64,000 bases of DNA from Oleispira sp963851095 (GTDB lineage: Bacteria; Pseudomonadota; Gammaproteobacteria; Pseudomonadales; Oceanobacteraceae). The notes beneath the pieces are model-generated. The model saw only the letters and a list, made by a program, of their open reading frames with translations, was not told the origin of the DNA and did not search any database. The stretch spans positions 102,854-166,853 of the forward strand of contig CAWKOX010000004.1 of the NCBI GenBank assembly GCA_963851095.1, in the 5' to 3' direction. The first letter of the stretch is position 1, and each line of letters begins with the position of its first letter. The translations under genes and the position numbers were made by a program. Below are positions 17,030-26,455 of this stretch, piece by piece.

Positions 17030-18457
17030 TCAGCCTTTTTTTATTGTTGCTAATAGTGAAATAGTTTTCTCAAAATTCACCAGTACGTTTAAAAAGCTGG
17101 GGCGCTGATCAACATCATCAGCAATACATTGATCTTTTAATTGATTAAGAGCTTCAAACAAAGCTTGCTCTTTACTTGTCTTAGGCTCATTGAGCTGCAA
17201 CATATCTTCCAATAAATTACCGAAGGCCCGTACTTCAATACGTTCCATAGCGGATCGCTGTAATTCTGGTAGCGACATCAAATTAGTCGCCGCGCCAAAA
17301 TCACCAAACAATATATCGGCTTGGTCGTTAATCATTGTATTATGGGCATAGACATCACCATGGCTAACGCCTTTATCATGTAAATGCGATAAGGTTTTCG
17401 CCATTTGATGAATAACTTTAGTGATGGCTTTAAGATCAAAAGTAGTGTCTGATGCAAAAGTATCTCGTGTGCAGGTTTGTAATGACGGTGGCAAACCTAA
17501 GTTATGAAAAGACTTAGGAATTAACGCCATCACTAAACCTAATGTATTGTTAACATCGCTGCGGTCTAATTGCGCAACAACTTTAATAAGATTGTCATGC
17601 TCTCCGGCGTTAAGACAACAGTCCAACTCATCTTGCGGATAACCATCACTGGTCACATCCCCTTTAAAAATTTTTACTGCGATATGATTATCCGTGCCCG
17701 TTAAACTCTGCGGTTGGATGAGCCAATGTGCTTGATAAATTAAACCAGAAGCCCCCTCCCCGATTAACTCACCCAGCTGAATATCTTCCAGCGCCACACT
17801 GGTCACAGAAGGCTGCGAGGAATAAGCGTTATCAGAGGTTTTATTCGCTCGATTAAAGTCATTCCCCGAAAACGCCAACCACGCCAACTTAGGCAGCTGA
17901 AATAACCAGTCTGGCATCGCAGTTAAACGATTCGCGGATAGTCGAGCCAGCTCCAAATTTTTACAGTTGGCCATGCTTTCTGGTAAATGGGTTAATTGAT
18001 TCCCTGCTAGCGCCAATTTTTGCAAGCAGTGTAATTGCCCCATTGAATAGGGTAACGATTCAATACTATTTTCGGTCAAAATCAACCAGCGCGTATCGAC
18101 AGGCAATACATTTTCATCGACAAGTGTTAAGCGATTGGACTTAAAACTGATCATTTCAAGTTTTGGGCAACGAGCAATCACTGCTGGAATTTTCTCGAAA
18201 TTATTATTGGTTAAAAATAAAATGCGTAGATTAACCAAACACTCAAAACCATCCGGTAATTCGCTCAGCTGATTATTTGAAAGATCCAAAATTTCCAAAC
18301 TATCGGCCAATTCAAATATTTCTAATGGGAATTCGGTTAGCTGAGCAGAGATCTGTAAACGAGTAATAGGCTCTTGCTGGTGAGAGGCGCGATAAGCCGA
18401 GGTAAATTCCCCAGCTTTCAGCTGTTCTAAAGAGGTTAACGACACAATAATGGCCAC
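17030..18457 (-). CDS. Leucine-rich-repeat protein fused to a serine/threonine protein kinase
   Basis: A 475-residue fusion. Residues about 30-205 form seven leucine-rich repeats of the Leu-x2-Leu-x-Leu-x2-Asn type. From about 225 on lies a eukaryotic-type kinase: glycine loop GEGASG (233-238), VK at 261-262 (the ATP lysine), HGD at 366-368 in place of HRD, Asn373, and DFG at 386-388. All catalytic residues needed for activity are present, while the HRD arginine is replaced, so activation-loop phosphorylation control is probably relaxed. There is no signal peptide or membrane helix, so it is cytoplasmic. The substrate is unknown. The LRR part would supply partner recognition. Confidence 0.9.
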   Translation of the reverse strand: MAIIVSLTSLEQLKAGEFTSAYRASHQQEPITRLQISAQLTEFPLEIFELADSLEILDLSNNQLSELPDGFECLVNLRILFLTNNNFEKIPAVIARCPKLEMISFKSNRLTLVDENVLPVDTRWLILTENSIESLPYSMGQLHCLQKLALAGNQLTHLPESMANCKNLELARLSANRLTAMPDWLFQLPKLAWLAFSGNDFNRANKTSDNAYSSQPSVTSVALEDIQLGELIGEGASGLIYQAHWLIQPQSLTGTDNHIAVKIFKGDVTSDGYPQDELDCCLNAGEHDNLIKVVAQLDRSDVNNTLGLVMALIPKSFHNLGLPPSLQTCTRDTFASDTTFDLKAITKVIHQMAKTLSHLHDKGVSHGDVYAHNTMINDQADILFGDFGAATNLMSLPELQRSAMERIEVRAFGNLLEDMLQLNEPKTSKEQALFEALNQLKDQCIADDVDQRPSFLNVLVNFEKTISLLATIKKG

Positions 18458-18515
18458 AATAATAAATATTGCATCATTTTATAGCTTTGCCGTGTTTATG
18501 CTAGGGCAAACTCAA

Positions 18516-18560
18516 CTAGCCCCTTATTTCCTAGCCCCTTATTTCCTAGCCCATTATTTC
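18516..18560. repeat. Three tandem 15-bp repeats across the PepSY stop codon
   Basis: CTAGCCCCTTATTTC occurs at 18516-18530 and 18531-18545, and a one-base variant at 18546-18560. The last unit encodes the end and stop of the minus-strand PepSY gene. Being a multiple of three and lying at the stop, copy number changes hardly alter the protein. Confidence 0.88.
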
Positions 18561-20008
18561 CTAGATCTGTTATCTCCTGGCTTCATTAATCCGTTAGCCC
18601 AATAACGACGACACAGTTCAAACACAGAAAACACGACCATCGCCGCCCCTGACACAGGGAATAGAATTGCTATAACAATACAACCTACCAGCAAGCATTT
18701 TTCACCAAGTGTCACGGCGGCTCTCGCGGCTGTGATCGATGATTGAATAGGAGCTGAAGGTTTTCGCTGCCACCACATAATCACCCCAGACACCGATATC
18801 AATATGAGAGCAATACAAGCAACCACCGCCAATACAATATTCCAACCACCCAGCGTTGCTTGGTGTAAGGGTATCGTCAGTGCCATGGTTTTTGCGCCCA
18901 TGTTGTAATCGTCCCAACCAATATCCGCCAATACTTTTCCTGAATATTGATCAATGTGCATCGTACGGTCTTCTCTAGGATCAATCACATCACGGCTACT
19001 GGCAATCGACATTAAGGTATAAACACCCTCAGGCTTCAATGGTAGAGCAATACGAAAACGTGCGTCTTCTTTCAGCGTGAAGCCTAGCTGTAAGCCTTGT
19101 TGAACAATTTCATCCAGAGATTTTTGCGCTTTTGCACTATTGACCTCAACAGTATCATCAGCATGAGCGACATTCGACGTAGGCAAAGGCACCTGCTCTA
19201 AGCCCCAAGGTATTTCGTTCAAATCGCCATCATTCAAATCGCCATGAGTCATGGTAATGTCTGATTGCCAAGAGGAAGCACGCTTTTCAAGCGGAAATCC
19301 GCTATAAGGCTGAACCAATTTTTGTCCCCAAATCCCTGTCCATGTCATGCCACTTAACGAGAAGAAGAGTAAAAATAATAAAGAATACACGCCCAAGGAG
19401 CCATGCAAGGCTTTCCAATAAGATCGGGATTCGGTTTTTGGCCGTACTGCAAACGATGGAGTAAATAATTGCTTTAAAGCAGCACCCGTTTTTCTAGGCC
19501 AGTGTAGATACAAGCCTGTAAGAATGAGAAAAAAGGTTAACCCCGTCGACAATTCAATCAGTGCATCGCCCGTTTTTCCCAACAATAACGAACCATGAAT
19601 TCCATCAGCAATACTGTACCAACGATCGCTACTATCAAAATCACCTAAAATAGCGCCATCATAAGGATTTACAAACACAAGCGTCGTGGCAAAATTTTCG
19701 CCACGCATTTTAAAGATACTGCTTTGATATTGATCGATTGGCGGAACATATTGCGCCGCTTTCAAATGAGGATACGCCGCTTTTACCGTGGCTAACTGAG
19801 CATCAGCACTTATTCGTTCGCTTCTTTGCTGCTGAACCGAAACAGGTTCATCGACAAGCGTCAGCTCATTCCCGTATTGATAAGCATCTGTCCAAGGCCC
19901 TGCCACCATTACCAGCCCTGTTAGCGACAACATCAAAATAAACGGCACAACATACAAACCAGCAAAAAAATGCCAGCGCCAGATTGATCAATACAAGGCT
20001 TTATTCAT
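18554..20008 (-). pseudogene. PepSY-associated membrane protein interrupted by TGA at codon 7
   Basis: The long open part (18554-19957, 467 residues) starts inside the first membrane helix. Reading on upstream, the frame continues without a break into WRWHFFAGLYVVPF, the usual beginning of PepSY-TM proteins, then meets TGA at 19988-19990, preceded by the codons for MNKALY starting at ATG 20006-20008. One change (for instance CGA to TGA) thus separates the natural start from the body. The protein has four membrane helices and two PepSY regions, a family tied to siderophore-iron reduction or uptake (PiuB, FpvG-like). A shortened product from an internal start would lack the end of helix 1. A single sequencing error is the alternative. 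Confidence 0.8.
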
Positions 20009-20164
20009 ACAAGTTACAGCTCGTGCTAATTTTAGCCCGCATTGTAATCGACATAGCGTTATAAGTATCGATGAAAGCCTACTCTCATTGCGGCAGCGCG
20101 CGAAAAGCATTAGAATTCGCCCATTAGATTTACCCTAATTCTCGATGAATCAAGAGCCTCAACT

Positions 20165-21919
20165 ATGCGCGCAACTCAATTCTTAATCGCCACCGTAAAA
20201 GAAACCCCTACGGATGCCGTTGTTATCAGCCACCAGCTGATGCTACGAGCGGGCATGATTCGTAAACTAGCCTCCGGATTATATACCTGGTTGCCCCTAG
20301 GTTTACGCACCTTACGCAAGGTTGAAGGCATTGTTCGCGAAGAAATGAATAAAGCCGATGGTCTTGAAGTCTTAATGCCAGCGGTGCAGCCCGCTGAACT
20401 TTGGCAAGAAACAGGTCGCTGGTTCCAGTATGGCGGCGAACTATTGCGCGTTAAAGACCGTCACGGTCGTGATTTCTGCGTTGGCCCAACTCACGAAGAA
20501 GTAATCACTGACTTAGCCCGTAACGAGCTTTCAAGCTACAAGCAGCTACCGGTTACTTTCTACCAAGTGCAAACCAAATTCCGTGACGAAACTCGTCCAC
20601 GCTTTGGTGTGATGCGCTCACGTGAATTCATCATGAAAGATGCTTATTCTTTCCATGCCGACCAAGAAAGCCTAAACGAAACCTACGATAAGATGCACAA
20701 TGCTTATAGCAACATCTTCAATCGTTTCGGTTTGGATTTCCGCCCTGTCGATGCTGATACCGGCTCTATCGGTGGCGCTAAGTCCCACGAATTTCATGTA
20801 TTAGCTGAATCAGGCGAAGACGATATTGCCTTCTCTGATAGCTCTGACTTTGCCGCAAACGTAGAACTGGCAGAAGCTTTAGCACCTACAGGCGAACGCC
20901 CAGCAGCAAGCGCAGAATTAACCCGCATCGATACCCCAGATACCCACAGCATCGAAGATGTCTGTAAGCTATTAAGTATTGAAGCAACAAACGTCGTTAA
21001 AACCTTACTCGTTTTAGGCGCTCAAACAGACGCACAAATCAAAGCTGAAGAAGCCGCGCCGCTTGTTGCTTTAGTGGTTCGTGGTGATCACGAGCTAAAC
21101 GAAATCAAAGCGGAAAAATTAGCGCAAGTTGCTGAGCCATTAGTATTCGCCAGCGATGCGCAAATTCGTGATGTGATTGGTGCCGGCACAGGTTCTTTAG
21201 GCCCAATCGGTTTAATCGATAAAGGCATCGACGTGATCGTTGATCGCGCAGCAGCCCATTGTGCTGATTTTGTTTGTGGTGCTAACGAAGATGACAAGCA
21301 CATGACCGGTGCAAACTGGGAACGTGATGCAGCGCTTACTGACATTGCCGATCTACGCAACGTAGTTGCCGGTGACCCAAGCCCATGCGGCCAAGGTAAC
21401 ATCGAAATTAAGCGTGGCATCGAAGTCGGTCACATCTTCCAGTTGGGCACCAAGTACTCAGAAGCGCTAAAAGCCTCGGTACTTGACCAAAACGGTAAAG
21501 ATAGAACCATGACCATGGGTTGTTATGGTATTGGTATCAGCCGCGTTGTTGCTGCTGCTATTGAACAGAACAACGATGAAAATGGCATTATCTGGCCAGA
21601 TGCGATTGCTCCGTTCACCCTAGGCATCGTACCAATGGGCGCGCACAAGTCAGAAGCTGTTCGTGAAAAGTCAGAAGCGCTGTATAACGAGCTTAAAGGC
21701 TTAGGCATTGACGTATTCTTTGACGATCGTGATAAGAAGACCAGCCCTGGGGTTAAGTTTGCGGATATGGAGTTGATGGGTCTTCCTCATCGCATAGTTA
21801 TAAGTGATCGCGGCCTAGAAGCAGGTACTATTGAATATAAGAATCGCCGTGAAGCCGATAAGCAAGAGATTGCCGTTGATGACATCGTTGATTTCTTAAA
21901 GAATGCGATTCAAGCGTAA
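20165..21919 (+). CDS. proS: Prolyl-tRNA synthetase
   Basis: A 584-residue bacterial-type ProRS, class II. Motif 1 and 2 regions are seen in SGLYTWLPLGLRTLRKVE and FRDETRPRFGVMRSREF; motif 3 in GCYGIGISRVVAA. The inserted editing (INS/YbaK-like) domain lies at about 225-390, which removes alanine wrongly attached to tRNA-Pro. A C-terminal anticodon-binding domain follows. The lytic transglycosylase gene starts 3 bases after its stop. Length and motifs are normal. Confidence 0.98.
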   Translation: MRATQFLIATVKETPTDAVVISHQLMLRAGMIRKLASGLYTWLPLGLRTLRKVEGIVREEMNKADGLEVLMPAVQPAELWQETGRWFQYGGELLRVKDRHGRDFCVGPTHEEVITDLARNELSSYKQLPVTFYQVQTKFRDETRPRFGVMRSREFIMKDAYSFHADQESLNETYDKMHNAYSNIFNRFGLDFRPVDADTGSIGGAKSHEFHVLAESGEDDIAFSDSSDFAANVELAEALAPTGERPAASAELTRIDTPDTHSIEDVCKLLSIEATNVVKTLLVLGAQTDAQIKAEEAAPLVALVVRGDHELNEIKAEKLAQVAEPLVFASDAQIRDVIGAGTGSLGPIGLIDKGIDVIVDRAAAHCADFVCGANEDDKHMTGANWERDAALTDIADLRNVVAGDPSPCGQGNIEIKRGIEVGHIFQLGTKYSEALKASVLDQNGKDRTMTMGCYGIGISRVVAAAIEQNNDENGIIWPDAIAPFTLGIVPMGAHKSEAVREKSEALYNELKGLGIDVFFDDRDKKTSPGVKFADMELMGLPHRIVISDRGLEAGTIEYKNRREADKQEIAVDDIVDFLKNAIQA

Positions 21920-21922
21920 ATC

Positions 21923-22522
21923 ATGATAAAGCGACTGAGAACGACTCATCCATTATTTCTAATACTGGTTTTGTCGTTCTCATTCACGCTTCTCACCTTC
22001 CCAGCCCACGCGGCTAAAAAAATTGACCCTGTATTAAAAAAAGCACTAGCGGAAGCCGTCGCCGATGCCGACAGTTTTACTGATCAGTTTGATGCGCAAG
22101 TTTGGTTAGTTGATATGTCAGCTCGCCTAAAACGCTTTATCAAAGATCCCCAAGAGCGATTAACGCTGCTGCGAATGGTTCATCAAGAAGCAAAACGCGC
22201 TGACTTATCTCCCGAACTGGTCATATCTGTTATTCATGTAGAAAGTGCATTTAACCCTTACGCCGTGTCTTATGTTGGCGCTCAAGGATTAATGCAGGTG
22301 ATGCCCTTTTGGAAAAAAGAGCTAGGCAGAACCGACGACAACTTGATCAATATGGCGGTTAACTTACGTTATGGCTGCACCATTTTAAAACACTATTTAA
22401 AGCGTGAAAAAGGTGATTGGATACGTGCTCTTGCGCGTTATAACGGCAGTTTAGGCCGAACCAAGTACCCCGAAAAAGTCATGAATTTTTGGCAAAAATA
22501 CTGGTTTGTAGATCATCAGTAA
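21923..22522 (+). CDS. Periplasmic lytic transglycosylase (SLT domain)
   Basis: A 199-residue protein with a signal peptide (about 1-29, ending AHA) and a goose-lysozyme-like SLT domain. The catalytic glutamate lies in VIHVESAFNPYAVS, followed by GAQGLMQVMP and, further on, ALARYNGSLG, all family hallmarks. It cuts glycan strands of peptidoglycan to give 1,6-anhydro ends. It is small, with no LysM or other accessory domain. Three bases separate it from proS, so it is probably cotranscribed. Confidence 0.92.
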   Translation: MIKRLRTTHPLFLILVLSFSFTLLTFPAHAAKKIDPVLKKALAEAVADADSFTDQFDAQVWLVDMSARLKRFIKDPQERLTLLRMVHQEAKRADLSPELVISVIHVESAFNPYAVSYVGAQGLMQVMPFWKKELGRTDDNLINMAVNLRYGCTILKHYLKREKGDWIRALARYNGSLGRTKYPEKVMNFWQKYWFVDHQ

Positions 22523-22581
22523 TTTGATTCATTACAATTGATCTCAGCCTATTTAGCAGAGCTACATACTCCCGAAAAAAA

Positions 22582-23100
22582 CTATTTCGCTAATAGCTCA
22601 AGATTATCTTTAGCGACATGTTTAGCTTTTTCAATTGCAACATTCAAACTCTCAACCGTCTGCTCTCCCCATAAAACATCAATGATTATATTGTCAGGCG
22701 CGATAATCACGGTTGCAGGTAACCCCATAACATCCGGCTTCGTCCAAACGGCTGGCCATTGGGATAGGACGGGAAAATCGATCGACATTTTCTCTTTTAA
22801 AACAACAAGCTCTTCATGCTCTAACTCATCAAAGTTAAAACCCAACAATTTAATATCGCTGTCTTTTTGCGCGGCATAAAATTGGTTTAATTCTGGAATT
22901 TCTTTCCAACACGGCTTACACCATTCGGCCCAAATATTAACCAGACGCCACTGCCCAGCCCAATAATCATTTGAAGTCACATCATTCGAAGTCAGATCAT
23001 CATTTTTTAAACTCACAGATGAAGCCGAATCACACGCTGTTAATAATGCCGTTGACATTAAAGTAGCGGTTAATAAAAGATATTTAACATAAAAAATCAC
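22582..23100 (-). CDS. Thioredoxin-like (TlpA/ResA-type) lipoprotein
   Basis: A 172-residue lipoprotein: signal peptide with lipobox ending at Cys23 (LLTAC), then a TlpA-type thioredoxin fold with the redox motif CKPC at 61-64 in the context NIWAEWCKPCWKEIP, and the cis-proline loop GLPATVII. Such proteins reduce periplasmic disulphides, e.g. for cytochrome c maturation. The start overlaps the yihY stop by 4 bases (ATGA), so the two are translationally coupled. Confidence 0.92.
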   Translation of the reverse strand: MIFYVKYLLLTATLMSTALLTACDSASSVSLKNDDLTSNDVTSNDYWAGQWRLVNIWAEWCKPCWKEIPELNQFYAAQKDSDIKLLGFNFDELEHEELVVLKEKMSIDFPVLSQWPAVWTKPDVMGLPATVIIAPDNIIIDVLWGEQTVESLNVAIEKAKHVAKDNLELLAK

Positions 23101-24446
23101 TTACCTGCCTCTCCGTCATTATCCAAGGTGCTTAATGATTTGTTATCAATAGCATCATTATTAGGCAATAAATACGCTTGTAAACCTGTTGAAAGATTGC
23201 CTTTAAGCGCATTCTGTTGTTGCTCAATGTGTTGCTTTAACTCGATTAAGTCGACAATGCCAAGATCGCCCTGTGTTGCCTTAAAGGTCAAATCAGAATC
23301 GATCAATTCGAACCATTTTTTAGGCGCGATATGCTGTAAATAGTCATATAAAGAATATTGATTCAGATCGCGTATTAAAAAGTAATGTTCGTTTTCTTTC
23401 TTAAGAATTAATTTTAACTTTTCTAAATACAATAGCGTTTTGCGTAAGCTACCATAGCCCGTCTTGGACTGCTTATTACGCGTAATTGATTGCTTAAAAT
23501 CTTCAATAGAAAGCCCCTCTCCTTTCACTTGCTGCACATGCAGCATTGATAAAAGGTGAAGCCCCAAAGTATGATCAACCGTCGCCAGTTCGTCCTGCTC
23601 ATTCAAACGCCCCGCACCCAGCATGTAGACGATTTCTGCACCAAACAAAATCAATAACCAAGAAAGATACAACCACATTAAAAATAAAGGCACCGCCGCA
23701 AAGGCTCCGTATATCAACTGATACGATGGGAATAGCGTCGTCACTTCAGCAAAGATTTCTTGCCCTATCTCAAAGAATAAGGCAACCGAAGCACCACCAA
23801 TAGCCGCGTGTTTCAACGGCACATTACAATTAGGTACTGCCCAATAAATTAACGTAAAGGCTAAAAAACTGGTAGTAAAAGGAATCAATAACCCGAGCGC
23901 CATCGTACCAAAGGTCGGCACCCAATCTTCTTGCCAAAGACTCAACGAGGCAAAATAAGAACTCGCCGCAATCCCGCCGCTGAGCATCAAAGGACCTAAG
24001 CTCAAGATCCCCCAATAAAGTAAAAAGCTTGATAGGCCTTTACGTCCACGCTTCAACAACCACACCTGGTTAAAGGTATATTCAATACTGCGCAACATCA
24101 TGATCGCAGTCACCGCTAATAACGCGATGCCTACTACAGTAAGTTTTTGCGCTTGCTGAGAGAACTGGTGTAAATAGTTCATCATGACATCCCCAGACGC
24201 TGGCACGAGGTTGCCGATCAACAGCTGCTCTATCTCACTGCGATTTTCTTGCAATGAAGGAATCATCGATAAAACGGAATAGGTAACGGTCAATAAAGGT
24301 ACTAGGGCAAATAGCGTGGTATACGTTAACGCCGCGGCATGGGCTTTATGCTCCAAGACGGTGAAGCGCTTAACCGCTGCCATTAATAAAGCAACGACGG
24401 GCAACTGTTGTACTTCTTGCACGAGATGTTGAATGTTTGCCTTCAC
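23097..24446 (-). CDS. YihY/BrkB family inner-membrane protein
   Basis: A 449-residue member of the YihY family (once misnamed RNase BN). Six membrane helices fill about residues 30-285, with family marks AAALTYTTLFALVPLLTV near the N-terminus and WLYLSWLLILFGAEI in the last helix. A cytoplasmic winged-helix-like tail (about 300-420) follows, as in the long gammaproteobacterial form. Function is unsettled; an efflux or envelope role has been proposed. It overlaps the thioredoxin-like gene by 4 bases. Confidence 0.93.
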   Translation of the reverse strand: MKANIQHLVQEVQQLPVVALLMAAVKRFTVLEHKAHAAALTYTTLFALVPLLTVTYSVLSMIPSLQENRSEIEQLLIGNLVPASGDVMMNYLHQFSQQAQKLTVVGIALLAVTAIMMLRSIEYTFNQVWLLKRGRKGLSSFLLYWGILSLGPLMLSGGIAASSYFASLSLWQEDWVPTFGTMALGLLIPFTTSFLAFTLIYWAVPNCNVPLKHAAIGGASVALFFEIGQEIFAEVTTLFPSYQLIYGAFAAVPLFLMWLYLSWLLILFGAEIVYMLGAGRLNEQDELATVDHTLGLHLLSMLHVQQVKGEGLSIEDFKQSITRNKQSKTGYGSLRKTLLYLEKLKLILKKENEHYFLIRDLNQYSLYDYLQHIAPKKWFELIDSDLTFKATQGDLGIVDLIELKQHIEQQQNALKGNLSTGLQAYLLPNNDAIDNKSLSTLDNDGEAGK

Positions 24447-24565
24447 ACAGGAGTCCTATACTTAAATTCTTGATCAGCTAACTGTTTGCCATGAATGATG
24501 AATGATAACGATCTTTTCGCTACAATGCTGCTATACAATACAGCTATTAGCCTTTTATACATTAC

Positions 24566-24928
24566 ATGAGCGAGTTAATTATGGATGTCTCTATCTACCA
24601 CAACCCCCGCTGTTCTAAATCTCGTCAAACATTAGAACTGATTAAATCTCAAGGCATCGAGCCAGAAATTCGTTTATACCTTGACGATACTCCTAGCACG
24701 AAAGAACTGAAAGAAGTGATCTCTAAATTGGGGATCACGCCACGCGAACTATTACGCAAAGGTGAAGACGCCTATAAAGAAAACCAGCTAAGCAATAAGG
24801 AGCTAACCGATGCCGCTTTAATCAAAGCCATGGTTGAATTTCCTAAGCTAATTGAACGCCCAATCGTTATCAATGGCGATCGCGCCAAACTAGGCCGTCC
24901 ACCTGAGCAAGTATTGGAAATTTTATAA
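24566..24928 (+). CDS. Arsenate reductase family protein (ArsC/YfgD-like)
   Basis: A 120-residue glutaredoxin-linked ArsC-family protein. NPRCSKSRQTLE (about 13-24) holds the active cysteine, and RPIVINGDRAKLGRPPE is the C-terminal conserved stretch. Members of this YfgD-like branch sit outside ars operons and may have another substrate. There are no arsenic genes here. Met6 (24581) may be the true start, since a GAG-rich stretch precedes it. The stop TAA overlaps the ATG of wrbA by one base, starting a four-gene coupled set. Confidence 0.9.
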   Translation: MSELIMDVSIYHNPRCSKSRQTLELIKSQGIEPEIRLYLDDTPSTKELKEVISKLGITPRELLRKGEDAYKENQLSNKELTDAALIKAMVEFPKLIERPIVINGDRAKLGRPPEQVLEIL

Positions 24929-25557
24929 TGACCAATTCAAGTCAGACTGCCAATCCTTATATTTTAGTGCTTTATTATAGCCGTGGTGGCACAACCGCCA
25001 AAATGGCTCAAGCAATTGCACAAGGTGTCGAAACAGTCACCGGTATTGAAGCACGACTGCGAACGGTTTCGGCCGTATCTGCCAACTGCGAAGCCACAGA
25101 AGATAGCATTCCAAGCTCTGGCGCCATTTATTGCTCGGAAGATGATTTAAAGAATTGTGCTGGCTTAGTCATGGGTAGCCCAACACGTTTCGGTAATATG
25201 GCCGCACCGCTTAAATATTTCATTGATAGCACAAGCAATCTTTGGATGACGGGCAAACTAGTGAATAAACCGGCTGGCGTCTTCACGGCAACGTCGAGTT
25301 TGCATGGCGGCCAAGAAACCACCTTGATGTCGATGGCATTACCACTCATTCATCATGGCATGGTCTTTTGTGGTATCCCCTATACAGAATCAGCACTGAT
25401 CCATACTCAAACAGGCGGAACACCTTATGGTGCCTCTCATTGGGCAGGTACTGAAGGTGAGCGTTCGCTGTCTGAGCATGAATTAAAGCTATGCCAAGCC
25501 CAAGGCAAGCGCATCGCAACATTAGGCCTAGCCTTGCTTGCAGGAACGAATCCATGA
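24928..25557 (+). CDS. wrbA: NAD(P)H:quinone oxidoreductase, WrbA-type flavodoxin
   Basis: A 209-residue flavodoxin-like protein. The FMN phosphate loop is YYSRGGTTAKMA near the N-terminus; GSPTRFGNMAAPLKYFIDST and TSSLHGGQETTLMSM are WrbA hallmarks. WrbA tetramers reduce quinones by two electrons, limiting redox cycling. The order arsC-like / wrbA / DUF2069 is typical of pseudomonads. Start and stop each overlap a neighbour by a few bases, so translation is coupled. Confidence 0.93.
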   Translation: MTNSSQTANPYILVLYYSRGGTTAKMAQAIAQGVETVTGIEARLRTVSAVSANCEATEDSIPSSGAIYCSEDDLKNCAGLVMGSPTRFGNMAAPLKYFIDSTSNLWMTGKLVNKPAGVFTATSSLHGGQETTLMSMALPLIHHGMVFCGIPYTESALIHTQTGGTPYGASHWAGTEGERSLSEHELKLCQAQGKRIATLGLALLAGTNP

Positions 25558-25922
25558 AAAAAGTTGTAATAAGCCGTATCGTATTACTATCGAGCTACAT
25601 CAGCTTAATACTCATTCTATTAGTCAGCACATTCGCCAGTGGCGGCGAACATACCGAAGGCACAAGCATCGCAGCGCCAATCGTTTTATGGTTATTTAAA
25701 TGCCTACCTTTGCTACTGTTTATTCCTGGCTTGATCAGTGGCAGTCATAAAACAGCCTCTTGGTTGTCGTATGTTTCAATGATCTATTTTGTATTGGCTA
25801 TTTTGCTGATGTTTACAGCAGGCGCTAATATCTGGGGCACGCTGATGCCAATATCAACCTTAGTATTATTTACCGCAACGATGCTCTATACCCGTTGGAA
25901 AAAAGAGGAAGAAAAAGCATGA
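25554..25922 (+). CDS. DUF2069 family membrane protein
   Basis: A 122-residue protein with four membrane helices and little else, matching DUF2069 by size and topology and by its position after wrbA. The start chosen is the ATG at 25554 (MKKVVISRI), overlapping the wrbA stop as ATGA; the longer frame upstream is inside wrbA and is rejected. Function unknown. The stop overlaps the next gene's ATG. Confidence 0.86.
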   Translation: MKKVVISRIVLLSSYISLILILLVSTFASGGEHTEGTSIAAPIVLWLFKCLPLLLFIPGLISGSHKTASWLSYVSMIYFVLAILLMFTAGANIWGTLMPISTLVLFTATMLYTRWKKEEEKA

Positions 25923-26368
25923 TGAAGTTAAAAGTCTATTTATCGGGTGAGATTCATTCTGATTGGCGTGAAACCATTGCCGAAGGCATTAAAGCAGCCG
26001 CATTAAGCATCGAGTTATCTGGGCCAAATACCAATCATGAAGCCAGTGATGATTGCGGCGAAATGATTCTAGGGGCTGAAGAGAACCCTTTTTGGAAAGA
26101 TCACAAAGCGTCTAAAATCAACGCCCTACGCACTCGCAAACTGATCAACGATGCCGACATCGTTGTCGTTCGCTTTGGTGATAAATATAAGCAATGGAAC
26201 GCAGCCTTTGATGCAGGCTATGCCGCAGCACTGAATAAATCTTTAATCGTGATGCACGACCCAAAGATTACTCACCCACTCAAGGAAGTTGATGCAGCTG
26301 CTCAGGCTGTCTGTGAAACGCCAGAGCAAGTGGTTGAGATTTTCAAATACATCGTTCGTGATCAGTAA
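25919..26368 (+). CDS. YtoQ family protein
   Basis: About 149 residues. YLSGEIHSDWRETIAEGI at the N-terminus, then NHEASDDCGEMILGAEENPFWKD and a central WNAAFDAGYAAAL are characteristic of the YtoQ family, related in fold to nucleoside 2-deoxyribosyltransferases. The biochemical activity is not known. The start ATG-ATG at 25919 overlaps the DUF2069 stop; the longer frame lies within DUF2069. It ends the four-gene operon, followed by a strong terminator. Confidence 0.86.
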   Translation: MMKLKVYLSGEIHSDWRETIAEGIKAAALSIELSGPNTNHEASDDCGEMILGAEENPFWKDHKASKINALRTRKLINDADIVVVRFGDKYKQWNAAFDAGYAAALNKSLIVMHDPKITHPLKEVDAAAQAVCETPEQVVEIFKYIVRDQ

Positions 26369-26388
26369 ACCGCTTATAAAATGCATAA

Positions 26389-26423
26389 AAAAGCGCATCG
26401 ACCTTAACAGTCTATGCGCTTTT
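26389..26423. terminator. Strong bidirectional terminator
   Basis: AAAAGCGCATCGAC (26389-26402) pairs with GTCTATGCGCTTTT (26410-26423), one mismatch, 7-base loop. A-run on one side and T-run on the other let it serve both ytoQ (+) and the convergent zinc-ribbon gene (-). Confidence 0.9.
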
Positions 26424-26455
26424 CAATATCTAAAGCCTTGAAAAATTAAAGCGTA

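Noticed and set aside
22538..22879. Open frame of 113 codons on the + strand over the thioredoxin-like gene
   Set aside because: Antisense shadow; the minus strand has signal peptide, lipobox and CxxC motif.
24566..24928. Arsenic resistance operon
   Set aside because: Only an ArsC-family protein of the YfgD type; no arsR, arsB or acr3 gene. The wrbA/DUF2069 neighbours point to housekeeping.
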